From NCBI GenBank assembly GCA_900541315.1, contig UQJF01000077.1, positions 1 to 15,131 on the forward strand: a stretch of 15,131 nucleotides of DNA, read 5' to 3'. Under the pieces are notes generated by a model, which saw only the letters and a program-made list of their open reading frames with translations, did no database searches and was not told where the DNA came from. Each line of letters begins with the position of its first letter. The stretch's first letter is position 1. This document shows, one piece after another, positions 7,150 to 13,776 of this stretch. This stretch comes from an uncultured Clostridium sp. (GTDB taxonomy: Bacteria > Bacillota > Clostridia > Lachnospirales > Lachnospiraceae). The translations under genes and the position numbers were made by a program.

Positions 7150-8355
7150 ATGAAGAACCGAAAAAACAGATTTCTGGCTTTTGGAATGGGCTGCGTCCTT
7201 GGCTTTAGCTGTGTTTTTTCTTCGTATGCGACCAATGCTGATCTGAAGGATGCAAAAAATAAAATGTCCTCTCTTCAGGAAGAAAAGAAAAAGGTACAGG
7301 ATACCTTAAAACAGTTAGAAGGCCTGAAATCCGATGCAGCGGCTTATGTAAAAGAGCTGGATAAGAAATTGACTTCCCTGGATGCAGAATTGAGCCAGTT
7401 GGAGAAGGATATTTCGGCAAAGGAAAGCCAGATTAAGGATACAAAAGCGGAACTGGAAGAAGCAAAAGCAGTGGAAAAAGAACAGTATGCTTCTATGAAG
7501 CTGCGTATCCAGTATATGTATGAAAATGGAAATGTCAGCTTTGCAGACAGCATCATGACTTCTAAAGATGCATCCCAGCTGTTAAACCGGGCGGAGTATG
7601 CAAGCCAGATTGCTTCCTACGACCGGAAAATGTTAAAAGAGTATCAGGCTGCAAAGGAAAAGGTAAACCAGAAGGAACAGGATCTGGAGGCAGAGCATGC
7701 CAACCTGTTAGAGCTTCAGGATACTACCGAGGCCAAACAGGCGTCGGTGCAGGAACTGATGAGTTCAAAGCAGAAAGAGCTTTCTTCTTATAACAGCCAG
7801 ATCAGTTCTGCCCAGAGCAGTATTGACCAGTATGATGCAGATATTAAAGCCCAGGAAAACCAGATGAAGGCTATTGAGGCGGAGATGAAGCGCAGGGAAG
7901 AAGAAGCCAGAAAGAAAGCAGAAGCCCAGAAAAAGACGTATAAGGTGACAAATCTGGGGAATATTAGCTTTAAATGGCCATGCCCATCCAGTGGACGTAT
8001 CACCTCTGGCTTTGGAGGAAGAACCTCACCTACAGAGGGGGCCTCTACCAATCACAAGGGGATAGATATTTCAGCCAGTACCGGTGCCCCCATTGTGGCG
8101 GCTGCCGATGGTGAGGTAGTGATCGCTACATACAGTTATTCAGCGGGAAATTATATCATGATCGACCATGGCGGCGGTGTCAGCACAGTATACATGCATT
8201 GTTCCCAGCTTCTTGCAAGCAAGGGGCAGAAGGTGAAAAAGGGACAGACGATTGCAAGAGTGGGATCTACTGGGTATTCTACCGGTCCCCATCTGCATTT
8301 TGGTATCCGTTCCGGTGGGAGCTATGTAAATCCAAGCAATTATGTAAGTCCATAG
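7150..8355 (+). CDS. Secreted M23 peptidase with PcsB-like coiled coil
   Basis: Predicted extracellular peptidoglycan endopeptidase, the likely FtsEX-controlled hydrolase. The 401-residue protein starts with a signal peptide (RKNRFLAFGMGCVLGFS; cleavage likely after A27 or A30). A long coiled coil follows (about 31-262), containing the PcsB-type segment YMYENGNVSFADSIMTS (122-138). The C-terminal LytM/M23 domain (about 275-400) has every expected residue: H302 and D306 (HKGID), H350 (YMH) and H381/H383 (GPHLHFG), so it should bind zinc and be active. In streptococci and Bacillus such coiled-coil hydrolases are held inactive until FtsX engages the coil; adjacency to ftsEX supports the same here. 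PcsB itself ends in a CHAP domain, so this is an EnvC/LytM-type variant with an intact active site. AGGAGGA at 7134-7140 supports the start. Confidence 0.93.
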   Translation: MKNRKNRFLAFGMGCVLGFSCVFSSYATNADLKDAKNKMSSLQEEKKKVQDTLKQLEGLKSDAAAYVKELDKKLTSLDAELSQLEKDISAKESQIKDTKAELEEAKAVEKEQYASMKLRIQYMYENGNVSFADSIMTSKDASQLLNRAEYASQIASYDRKMLKEYQAAKEKVNQKEQDLEAEHANLLELQDTTEAKQASVQELMSSKQKELSSYNSQISSAQSSIDQYDADIKAQENQMKAIEAEMKRREEEARKKAEAQKKTYKVTNLGNISFKWPCPSSGRITSGFGGRTSPTEGASTNHKGIDISASTGAPIVAAADGEVVIATYSYSAGNYIMIDHGGGVSTVYMHCSQLLASKGQKVKKGQTIARVGSTGYSTGPHLHFGIRSGGSYVNPSNYVSP

Positions 8356-8382
8356 ATGACAGCATTTTTGGCCATGGTAGTA

Positions 8383-8411
8383 TTTATAGTTCAGCCATGA
8401 TATGGTATTTT
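8383..8411 (+). promoter_or_regulatory. Weak candidate promoter for the S41 protease gene
   Basis: TTTATA (8383-8388) and TATTTT (8406-8411) are 17 bases apart, each matching 4 of 6 consensus positions, in the 100-base gap before the protease. No terminator separates the M23 gene from the protease, so read-through is an equal or better explanation for its expression. Confidence 0.25.
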
Positions 8412-8455
8412 ATTGAAAAGGGCAGCATAGGCTGTGAATAAGAAAAAGGCACCTG

Positions 8456-9838
8456 GTGTACAGGCAGATAGGAGACAAAAAAGCAGTGGGAGAGCAGGAT
8501 AAAGAAGAAATCCAGGATAGTTTAGATAAAAAGAAAGAGGGAAAGGGCGGTCATTTCTGGGCCGGTGTTTTAACTGGCGCCCTGATCATGGCATTAGCTG
8601 TTCTTTTAGTAGTAGGTGTATCTGCCGGGATATATATTACAGGCAGAAAGGTGATCCACACAGAGCAGTCTTCAGGTGGTGGAAATGGTGCTCCGGGTAT
8701 TACAGAGGGAGAAAAGGCCACGAAGCCAGATCTGAAAAAAGTATCTTCAAAAATGCAGATGATACAGAGTATCATTGATCAGGTGTTTTTATATGATGAA
8801 GATGCAACAGAAGTGGAAGATTATATTTACCGGGGCATGATGGCAGGTTTAAATGATCCTTATTCTGTATATTATAATGCAAATGACTATAAAGCACTTC
8901 AGGACAGCACAAATGGAAGTTATTCTGGTATTGGTGCCATGATTAGTCAGAATAAGACTACAGGACTTTGCACGATCGTGAAAGTATTTGAAGGTTCACC
9001 AGCCCTGGAAGCTGGTATGAAACCTGGAGACATTGTATACAAAGTAGGTGATACGTTAGTAGCAGGAGAAAGTCTGGATGTGCTGGTAAGCAATTATATT
9101 AAGGGTAAGGAAGGTACACAGCTGCAGATCACAGTATACCGTGCAGATTCTGATACCTATGTAGATATGACTCTTACCAGACGAAAGATAGAGGTCCCTA
9201 CTGTAGAGTCCAGGATGCTGGCTGACAATGTAGGATATGTGGCGGTAAGCGAGTTTGATGCCATTACAGTAGAACAGTTTGAAAAATCCATTGATGAGCT
9301 GGAAAAACAGGGAATGAAGCAGCTGGTTATTGACCTTAGGAGCAATCCAGGTGGTATCTTAGACAGTGCTGTTGCCATGGTAGATTATATTCTGCCGGAT
9401 GATATGAAAAATTTTGAAAAAGGCAATGGAAAGACACTGATCGTGTATACAGCGGATAAGAACGGGGATGGAGATACTTACACTGCATCAGACAGCCATG
9501 AGGTTGATATGCCGATCGCTATTTTGGTCAATGAAAACTCTGCCAGTGCTTCAGAAGTATTTACCGGTGCTTTAAAGGATTATAAAAAAGCTGTTGTTGT
9601 GGGAACTACCAGCTATGGCAAAGGCATTGTACAGAACCTGATCCCGTTGGGAGATGGATCTGCCATTAAGATCACCACTGCCCATTATTATACTCCAAGT
9701 GGTTTTGACCTTCATGGAAAGGGTATTGCCCCAGATGTGGAAGTAGAGTTAGATGAGAATTTAAAGAGCCAGGCAGTAGTCACACCGGAGGAAGATAACC
9801 AGGTGCAGGCAGCTGTTAAGGCATTGGAAAAGAAATAA
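8456..9838 (+). CDS. S41 C-terminal processing protease (CtpA/CtpB family)
   Basis: Membrane-anchored serine protease that cleaves proteins from their C-termini outside the cytoplasmic membrane. The 460-residue protein has a charged cytoplasmic N-terminus (1-33), one membrane anchor (about 34-62), a PDZ domain (about 150-235, carboxylate-binding loop YSGIGAMI) and the S41 domain (about 245-430). SASASE at 362-367 holds the expected nucleophile S364, and SYGKG holds the base K389; their spacing of 25 matches the Ser-Lys dyad of the family. RSNPGG (295-300) is also conserved. The start is GTG at 8456, with AAAAAGG six bases upstream. An in-frame GTG at 8486, behind a better AGGAG (8470-8474) but with 11-base spacing, is an alternative. 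ctpB lies next to ftsEX in Bacillus too, so a cell-wall remodelling role is likely. A strong terminator follows. Confidence 0.93.
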   Translation: MYRQIGDKKAVGEQDKEEIQDSLDKKKEGKGGHFWAGVLTGALIMALAVLLVVGVSAGIYITGRKVIHTEQSSGGGNGAPGITEGEKATKPDLKKVSSKMQMIQSIIDQVFLYDEDATEVEDYIYRGMMAGLNDPYSVYYNANDYKALQDSTNGSYSGIGAMISQNKTTGLCTIVKVFEGSPALEAGMKPGDIVYKVGDTLVAGESLDVLVSNYIKGKEGTQLQITVYRADSDTYVDMTLTRRKIEVPTVESRMLADNVGYVAVSEFDAITVEQFEKSIDELEKQGMKQLVIDLRSNPGGILDSAVAMVDYILPDDMKNFEKGNGKTLIVYTADKNGDGDTYTASDSHEVDMPIAILVNENSASASEVFTGALKDYKKAVVVGTTSYGKGIVQNLIPLGDGSAIKITTAHYYTPSGFDLHGKGIAPDVEVELDENLKSQAVVTPEEDNQVQAAVKALEKK

Positions 9839-9900
9839 GGGTAGTATATGGGAATAAACTTCTTAGTGCAAAGATAAATCAATTAGTATATTGTTTCATA

Positions 9901-9947
9901 AATAACCGGCTCAATCTGCATACAAGGGGATGAGCTGGTTATTTTTT
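9901..9947 (+). terminator. Intrinsic terminator after the S41 protease
   Basis: AATAACCGGCTCA (9901-9913) pairs with TGAGCTGGTTATT (9931-9943) over 13 positions with one G-U pair. The loop is 17 bases and a T run follows to 9947. It closes the regulator-ftsEX-hydrolase-protease region. Confidence 0.92.
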
Positions 9948-9978
9948 AAACAGGGTACTGGTATTGCCCCTCCGTGTA

Positions 9979-10104
9979 GATATAATGAGCGCAGGGAAAA
10001 ACAAGCGGCTGCGCAGCAGACATTTGTTTTTCGCAAGCTATTAACGAGGATCCCGCCTGCGAAAGCAGGCAATAGAGCACGCCAGTGCGAGGATCCGAGT
10101 ATAA
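9979..10104 (+). repeat. Tandem 126-bp structured repeat, unit 1
   Basis: First of two head-to-tail 126-base units. It begins GATATAATGAGCGCAGGG. Part one is a long hairpin: GAAAAACAA (9996-10004) pairs with TTGTTTTTC (10024-10032) around a small CTGC-GCA-GCAG stem (10009-10019). Part two can form a three-way junction: GGATCC (10048-10053) with GGATCC (10091-10096) encloses GCCTGC-GAAA-GCAGGC (10055-10070, a GAAA tetraloop) and GCAC-GCCA-GTGC (10077-10088). I do not recognise the family. No coding gene is supported: frames stay open only because the period is a multiple of three. It may be a dispersed intergenic repeat, a structured RNA, or both. Confidence 0.85.
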
Positions 10105-10230
10105 GATATAATGAGTGCAGGGAAAAACAAGCGGCTGCGCAGCAGACATTTGTTTTTCTAGGGTTATTAACGAGGATCCCGCCTGTGAAAGCAGGTAGTA
10201 AAGCACGCCAGTGCGAGGATCTGAGTATAA
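10105..10230 (+). repeat. Tandem 126-bp structured repeat, unit 2
   Basis: Same length as unit 1 with no gaps and 11 substitutions (about 91% identity). The long hairpin is unchanged. Five differences cluster in one six-base block (10159-10164, TAGGGT against GCAAGC) in the linker. Three fall in predicted stems at 10186, 10196 and 10222; all are C to T and turn G-C pairs into G-U pairs, so every stem survives in plus-strand RNA. Confidence 0.85.
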
Positions 10231-10252
10231 GATGAGCGCAGGGAAAAACAAG
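10231..10252 (+). repeat. Partial third copy of the 126-bp repeat (5' end only)
   Basis: The sequence repeats the first 27 bases of the unit with a five-base deletion (ATAAT or equivalent), ending in the left hairpin arm GAAAAACAAG. It then diverges into the leader of the helicase gene. The array therefore starts and ends with the same left arm, an organisation of arm-body-arm-body-arm. Confidence 0.8.
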
Positions 10253-10279
10253 GGACACTGTAAATAGGAGGAAGCACAG

Positions 10280-12715
10280 TTGGAAACGATCCGTATTTCT
10301 GTCCGGAATCTGGTGGAATTTGTTATGCGGTCCGGGGATCTGGACAACCGCAGGAGCCAGGGGGCGAAGAAAGAGGCAATGCAGGCGGGAAGCAGACTGC
10401 ACAGAAAGATACAAAAGCGTATGGGAGCTGATTACCGGGCAGAAGCAGCCTTAAAACATCTGGTAAAGGAAGATGTTTTTTCCATCCTTTTAGAGGGCCG
10501 GGCAGACGGTATTATCACTGAGGCTGCAGGAGTTACTATTGATGAGATCAAATGTATCTATATGGATGTAGAACGCTTAGAAGGGCCGGATCCGGTCCAT
10601 CTGGCCCAGGCTATGTGCTATGGATATATTTATGCTTTTGACAGAGGCCTGGACAATATAGGAATACAGCTTACCTATTGTAATATAGAAAATGAGCAGA
10701 TACGCCGTTTTAGAGAGGTAAAATCCTTTGAAGATCTGGAAAACTGGTTTCAGGGGCTTATCCATGAATATATTAAATGGGCCCGGTATCTTTACCACCA
10801 TAGTCTGCGCAGAACAGAATGTTTAAAAGAACTGGAATTTCCTTATGAATACAGAGAGGGGCAGAAAGAACTGGCTGTATCTGTATACAAGAGCATTTCA
10901 AGGGGCAGAAATCTTTATATCCAGGCTCCTACTGGGATAGGAAAGACATTATCCTGTATATTCCCCAGCTTAAAAGCTATAGGAGAAGGTCTGGGTGATA
11001 AACTGTTTTATCTTACAGCTAAGACTATTACCCGAAGCGTAGCAGAGGAAACGTTCAGTCTGCTTCGTGAGAGGGAACACCTGTATTTTAGTACAGTGAC
11101 CATTACAGCAAAAGAAAAACTGTGCGTATTAGAGAAAGCCGATTGTAACCCGGAAAGCTGTCCGAGAGCCAAAGGCCATTTTGACCGGGTCAATGACGCG
11201 GTGTATGAGGTGATACAGGAGGAACAGGGAATCACCAGGGAAAAGATACTGGAATATGCAGATAAATACCAGGTATGTCCTTTTGAACTGTGTCTGGATA
11301 TCAGCAGCTGGGTGGATGGGATCATCTGTGATTATAATTATGTATTTGATCCTAATGTACGCCTGAAGCGGTACTTTGCAGAAGGTGAGGAAAATGGGGA
11401 TTATATTTTTCTGGTAGATGAAGCACACAATCTTGTATCAAGGGCCAGGGAGATGTACAGCGCAGCTCTTATAAAAGAAGAATTTCTGAACGTGAAGAAG
11501 AGCTTAAAAGCAGTGCCTCAGGCTGGAAACGTGATCCGTCTGTTAGACAGATGCAACCGTCGTCTGTTAGATGTCAAGCGGGTAGGGGATTGGGATACCC
11601 TTTTGGAGGAAAAAGAAGAACTGGCTTACGATGCCGGTTTTCGCAGTGTACTTGGTGAATCCTACCGTATGCTTTCAGATGTAAAATTACTTTCACTGGA
11701 GCTTATGAGCCTTTTTGGGGAAATGGAAATCTTTTTAAATGAAAATAATGAATTTGAAGACAGGGAAACGGTTCTTGACCTGTATTTTAAAATACGTGAT
11801 TTTCTTTATGTCAGTGACAGGCTGGATGAAAATTATAAGATATACAGCCGCCTGTTGCCAGATGGTTCCTTTATGGTAAAGCTTATGTGCGTTAACCCGT
11901 CAGTTTGTTTAAGGGAATGTCTGGGAAAGGGTGTTGGCACTGTGTTTTTTTCTGCTACCCTGCTACCCATCCGCTATTATAAAGAACTTTTAAGCGGCAG
12001 CCAGGAGGAATATGCAGTTTACGCAAAATCTCCTTTTAAAGCGGAGAACAGGTTAGTTCTGGCAGCTTCCGATGTAAGCAGCCGCTACAGCAGACGGGGA
12101 AAAGACCAGTATGAGCGCATCAGCGATTACATAGAGGCTGTGATCAGGGGAAAAAACGGGAATTATATCCTGTTTTTTCCATCATATCAGTTTCTGGAAG
12201 CTGTGCAGGATATTCTTGAGAAAAGGCAGGCAGAAGGCGGACTGGGCTTTCGTTTTATGGCACAGGCTTCTCATATGAGTGAAGAAGACCGGGAGAGATT
12301 TCTTTTAAGGTTTGAAGAAGAACCAAAAGAGTCTTTTGCAGGTCTGTGCGTTATGGGTGGTATTTTTTCAGAAGGGATAGACCTGAAAGAGGAGCGGCTG
12401 ATCGGAGCCATTATCATTGGAACGGGACTTCCTCAGGTAAATCCGGAACAGGAGATCTTAAAGGAATATTTTGATGAAAGAGGAGAGGGAGGCTTCAACT
12501 ATGCCTACCAATATCCTGGAATGAATAAAGTAATGCAGGCAGCAGGCCGGGTCATCCGTACCGTAAAGGATAAAGGGGTGATCGCCCTTTTAGATGACCG
12601 TTTTCTGCTGCCTGAATATGTGGCATTATTTCCAAGGGAATGGGAAAGTTATACAGTAGTGAACCGCTTTAATGTAAAACAGGCGGTGGATGGATTCTGG
12701 GAACAATTTGTATAG
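10280..12715 (+). CDS. DinG/XPD-family DNA helicase with PD-(D/E)XK domain
   Basis: Predicted ATP-dependent 5'-3' DNA helicase of superfamily 2 with an N-terminal nuclease-like domain; 811 residues. N-terminal domain (about 1-170): D76 in EGRADG, E89-x-K91 in DEIK, and Q110 with Y114 (HLAQAMCYGY) match the PD-(D/E)XK pattern of RecB/Cas4-like nucleases. Helicase core: Walker A APTGIGKT (216-223), DEAH box (380-383) and motif VI QAAGRVIR (753-760). Between Walker A and DEAH lie cysteines C282, C289, C294 and C333 (plus C338), in the place of the XPD/DinG iron-sulfur cluster. No Cas4-type cysteine cluster is seen in the nuclease part. The start is TTG; AGGAGG (10266-10271) is eight bases upstream and no better codon exists. 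It probably acts in DNA repair. Its leader directly follows the repeat array. Convergent with the LysR gene. Confidence 0.9.
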   Translation: METIRISVRNLVEFVMRSGDLDNRRSQGAKKEAMQAGSRLHRKIQKRMGADYRAEAALKHLVKEDVFSILLEGRADGIITEAAGVTIDEIKCIYMDVERLEGPDPVHLAQAMCYGYIYAFDRGLDNIGIQLTYCNIENEQIRRFREVKSFEDLENWFQGLIHEYIKWARYLYHHSLRRTECLKELEFPYEYREGQKELAVSVYKSISRGRNLYIQAPTGIGKTLSCIFPSLKAIGEGLGDKLFYLTAKTITRSVAEETFSLLREREHLYFSTVTITAKEKLCVLEKADCNPESCPRAKGHFDRVNDAVYEVIQEEQGITREKILEYADKYQVCPFELCLDISSWVDGIICDYNYVFDPNVRLKRYFAEGEENGDYIFLVDEAHNLVSRAREMYSAALIKEEFLNVKKSLKAVPQAGNVIRLLDRCNRRLLDVKRVGDWDTLLEEKEELAYDAGFRSVLGESYRMLSDVKLLSLELMSLFGEMEIFLNENNEFEDRETVLDLYFKIRDFLYVSDRLDENYKIYSRLLPDGSFMVKLMCVNPSVCLRECLGKGVGTVFFSATLLPIRYYKELLSGSQEEYAVYAKSPFKAENRLVLAASDVSSRYSRRGKDQYERISDYIEAVIRGKNGNYILFFPSYQFLEAVQDILEKRQAEGGLGFRFMAQASHMSEEDRERFLLRFEEEPKESFAGLCVMGGIFSEGIDLKEERLIGAIIIGTGLPQVNPEQEILKEYFDERGEGGFNYAYQYPGMNKVMQAAGRVIRTVKDKGVIALLDDRFLLPEYVALFPREWESYTVVNRFNVKQAVDGFWEQFV

Positions 12716-12770
12716 TGATCTGGCTGTGAGCGGATTAGGGATGTTTTTAGAATACCTTTTGTCTCCAAAA

Positions 12771-13646
12771 TCATAACATATCCATAAATTGTTTAGCAGC
12801 CTGGGACACAGGAAGACTTTCGTTATAGGCAACTACCATCTGGCGGGTAGGAAGCTCTTCGGCAAGATCCAGGATAAAAAGGTCTTTATCATTGGCAGGG
12901 ATACAGAAGTCCGGTACAAAAGCAATGCCAAGACCAATACGGGCCAGGTCAATGAGCAGATCATTACTGGAAAGTTCAATTTCCGGTACCAGGTCTAAAT
13001 GGCTTTTCTGGAAGATCTGATGCAGGAATTCACTGGTGGTGCTTTTGCGGTCCAGCATCATGATAGGGTATTTTAACAGTTCTTCTAAAGTCAGTTCCTT
13101 TCCTTCTAAGTCAAAGGCCTGACGGCTGGCTACGAATACATCATGGAAGTCATTGATGACCCGTGTATGCAGGTTTCCCACCAATGCAGAGTTTGGATAA
13201 TTGGCGATGATAAAGTCAGTCTGGCCATTTTCCAGGGCTTTTGCACATTCGATGGAAGTGTGGTTTATAACTTTAATATGAATGTTGGGGTAGTCCTTGT
13301 GGAACTGGTTTAAATAAGGCACCAGATAGTAGCGGCAGATAGTATCGCTGGCCCCGATGCGCAGCTGGCCTCCATTTAAGGTATGGGCCTCTAAAAGCTG
13401 GTTTTCGCCCTTCTGGATCAGATTCATAGCCGGCTCAATGTGTTTTAATAAGATTTCTCCCTCTGGTGTCAGCTGTACTTTTTTTGTACTGCGGATAAAC
13501 AGTGGCTGGTTCAGCTTCTTTTCAAGTACCTTAATTGACTGGCTTACTGCAGACTGGGAAATAAAAAGCTGCTTGGAAGCTTCCGAGAAACTGAGAGTGA
13601 CTGCTACATGATAAAAAACCTTATATAATTCATAATTAATATCCAT
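12771..13646 (-). CDS. LysR-family transcriptional regulator
   Basis: A 291-residue LysR-type regulator. The N-terminal winged helix (HTH about residues 19-48: SFSEASKQLFISQSAVSQSI) binds DNA, followed by the linker helix and a two-lobe effector-binding domain (about 88-291; GGQLRIGASDTICRYYLVPY opens it). The length is normal. The start is fixed by AGGAGG on the minus strand eight bases before the ATG. It is transcribed divergently from the sigma-like/phosphatase operon, the classic LysR arrangement, and the shared region holds two matching ATAA-N11-TTAT dyads. I infer that it regulates itself and those two genes. The effector is unknown. No terminator is visible in the 55 bases separating it from the convergent helicase gene. 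Confidence 0.93.
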   Translation of the reverse strand: MDINYELYKVFYHVAVTLSFSEASKQLFISQSAVSQSIKVLEKKLNQPLFIRSTKKVQLTPEGEILLKHIEPAMNLIQKGENQLLEAHTLNGGQLRIGASDTICRYYLVPYLNQFHKDYPNIHIKVINHTSIECAKALENGQTDFIIANYPNSALVGNLHTRVINDFHDVFVASRQAFDLEGKELTLEELLKYPIMMLDRKSTTSEFLHQIFQKSHLDLVPEIELSSNDLLIDLARIGLGIAFVPDFCIPANDKDLFILDLAEELPTRQMVVAYNESLPVSQAAKQFMDML

Positions 13647-13661
13647 TATTAAGCCCTCCTT

Positions 13662-13680
13662 ATAATTATCTTTATTTTAT
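13662..13680. promoter_or_regulatory. ATAA-N11-TTAT dyad over the lysR promoter
   Basis: ATAA (13662-13665) and TTAT (13677-13680) form an inverted repeat with 11 bases between, which fits the T-N11-A form of LysR boxes. It overlaps the -10 box and probable start site of lysR, a position suited to self-repression. The region is AT-rich, so a single such match would mean little; the second copy 61 bp away strengthens it. Confidence 0.5.
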
Positions 13681-13703
13681 CACGGGAGACTTAAGTTTGT
13701 AAA
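13674..13703 (-). promoter_or_regulatory. Promoter of the LysR gene
   Basis: On the minus strand, TTTACA (13703-13698) is separated by 18 bases from TAAAAT (13679-13674), each matching 5 of 6 consensus bases, with TG one base before the -10 box. It lies 28 bases upstream of the lysR start codon. Confidence 0.65.
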
Positions 13704-13715
13704 GAGCTGTTGTAC

Positions 13716-13744
13716 TTGACTAATAATGGGGAATGACTTATCTT
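13716..13744 (+). promoter_or_regulatory. Promoter of the sigma-like/phosphatase operon
   Basis: TTGACT (13716-13721, 5 of 6) is 17 bases from TATCTT (13739-13744, 4 of 6). The start site would fall near 13751, about 25 bases before the ATG. The weak -10 box fits a promoter that needs an activator. Confidence 0.6.
13723..13741. promoter_or_regulatory. ATAA-N11-TTAT dyad in the sigma-like gene promoter
   Basis: ATAA (13723-13726) and TTAT (13738-13741) repeat the form of the dyad at 13662-13680, with the same 11-base spacing. This one fills the -35/-10 spacer and reaches into the -10 box. Its central 11 bases differ from those of the first copy. Confidence 0.5.
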
Positions 13745-13776
13745 TATAACAGTGAACAAAGGAGAGAAGTATTATT

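Noticed and set aside
8199..8441. 80-codon open frame on the plus strand overlapping the end of the M23 gene
   Set aside because: Most of it lies in another frame inside the conserved catalytic domain, it has no ribosome binding site, and its product shows no recognisable feature.
9981..10112. Perfect TATAAT boxes at 9981 and 10107 as promoters inside the repeats
   Set aside because: No acceptable -35 sequence lies 16-18 bases upstream of either box (CTGGTA and AGTGCG-like sequences instead).
9979..10252. CRISPR array
   Set aside because: The units are 126 bp and adjoin directly without unique spacers; there are only two and a stub, and no cas gene is present.
9911..10414. Long open frames across the repeat array on both strands (for example 9930-10235 plus, 9911-10414 and 9946-10347 minus)
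   Set aside because: The repeat period of 126 is a multiple of three, so a frame free of stops in one unit stays open in the next. None has a credible ribosome binding site, and the products are only translated repeats with low-complexity, cysteine-rich content.
10280..10850. Cas4 or CRISPR-associated nuclease
   Set aside because: The nuclease-like domain lacks the Cas4 cysteine cluster and is fused to a DinG/XPD helicase with no cas genes nearby.
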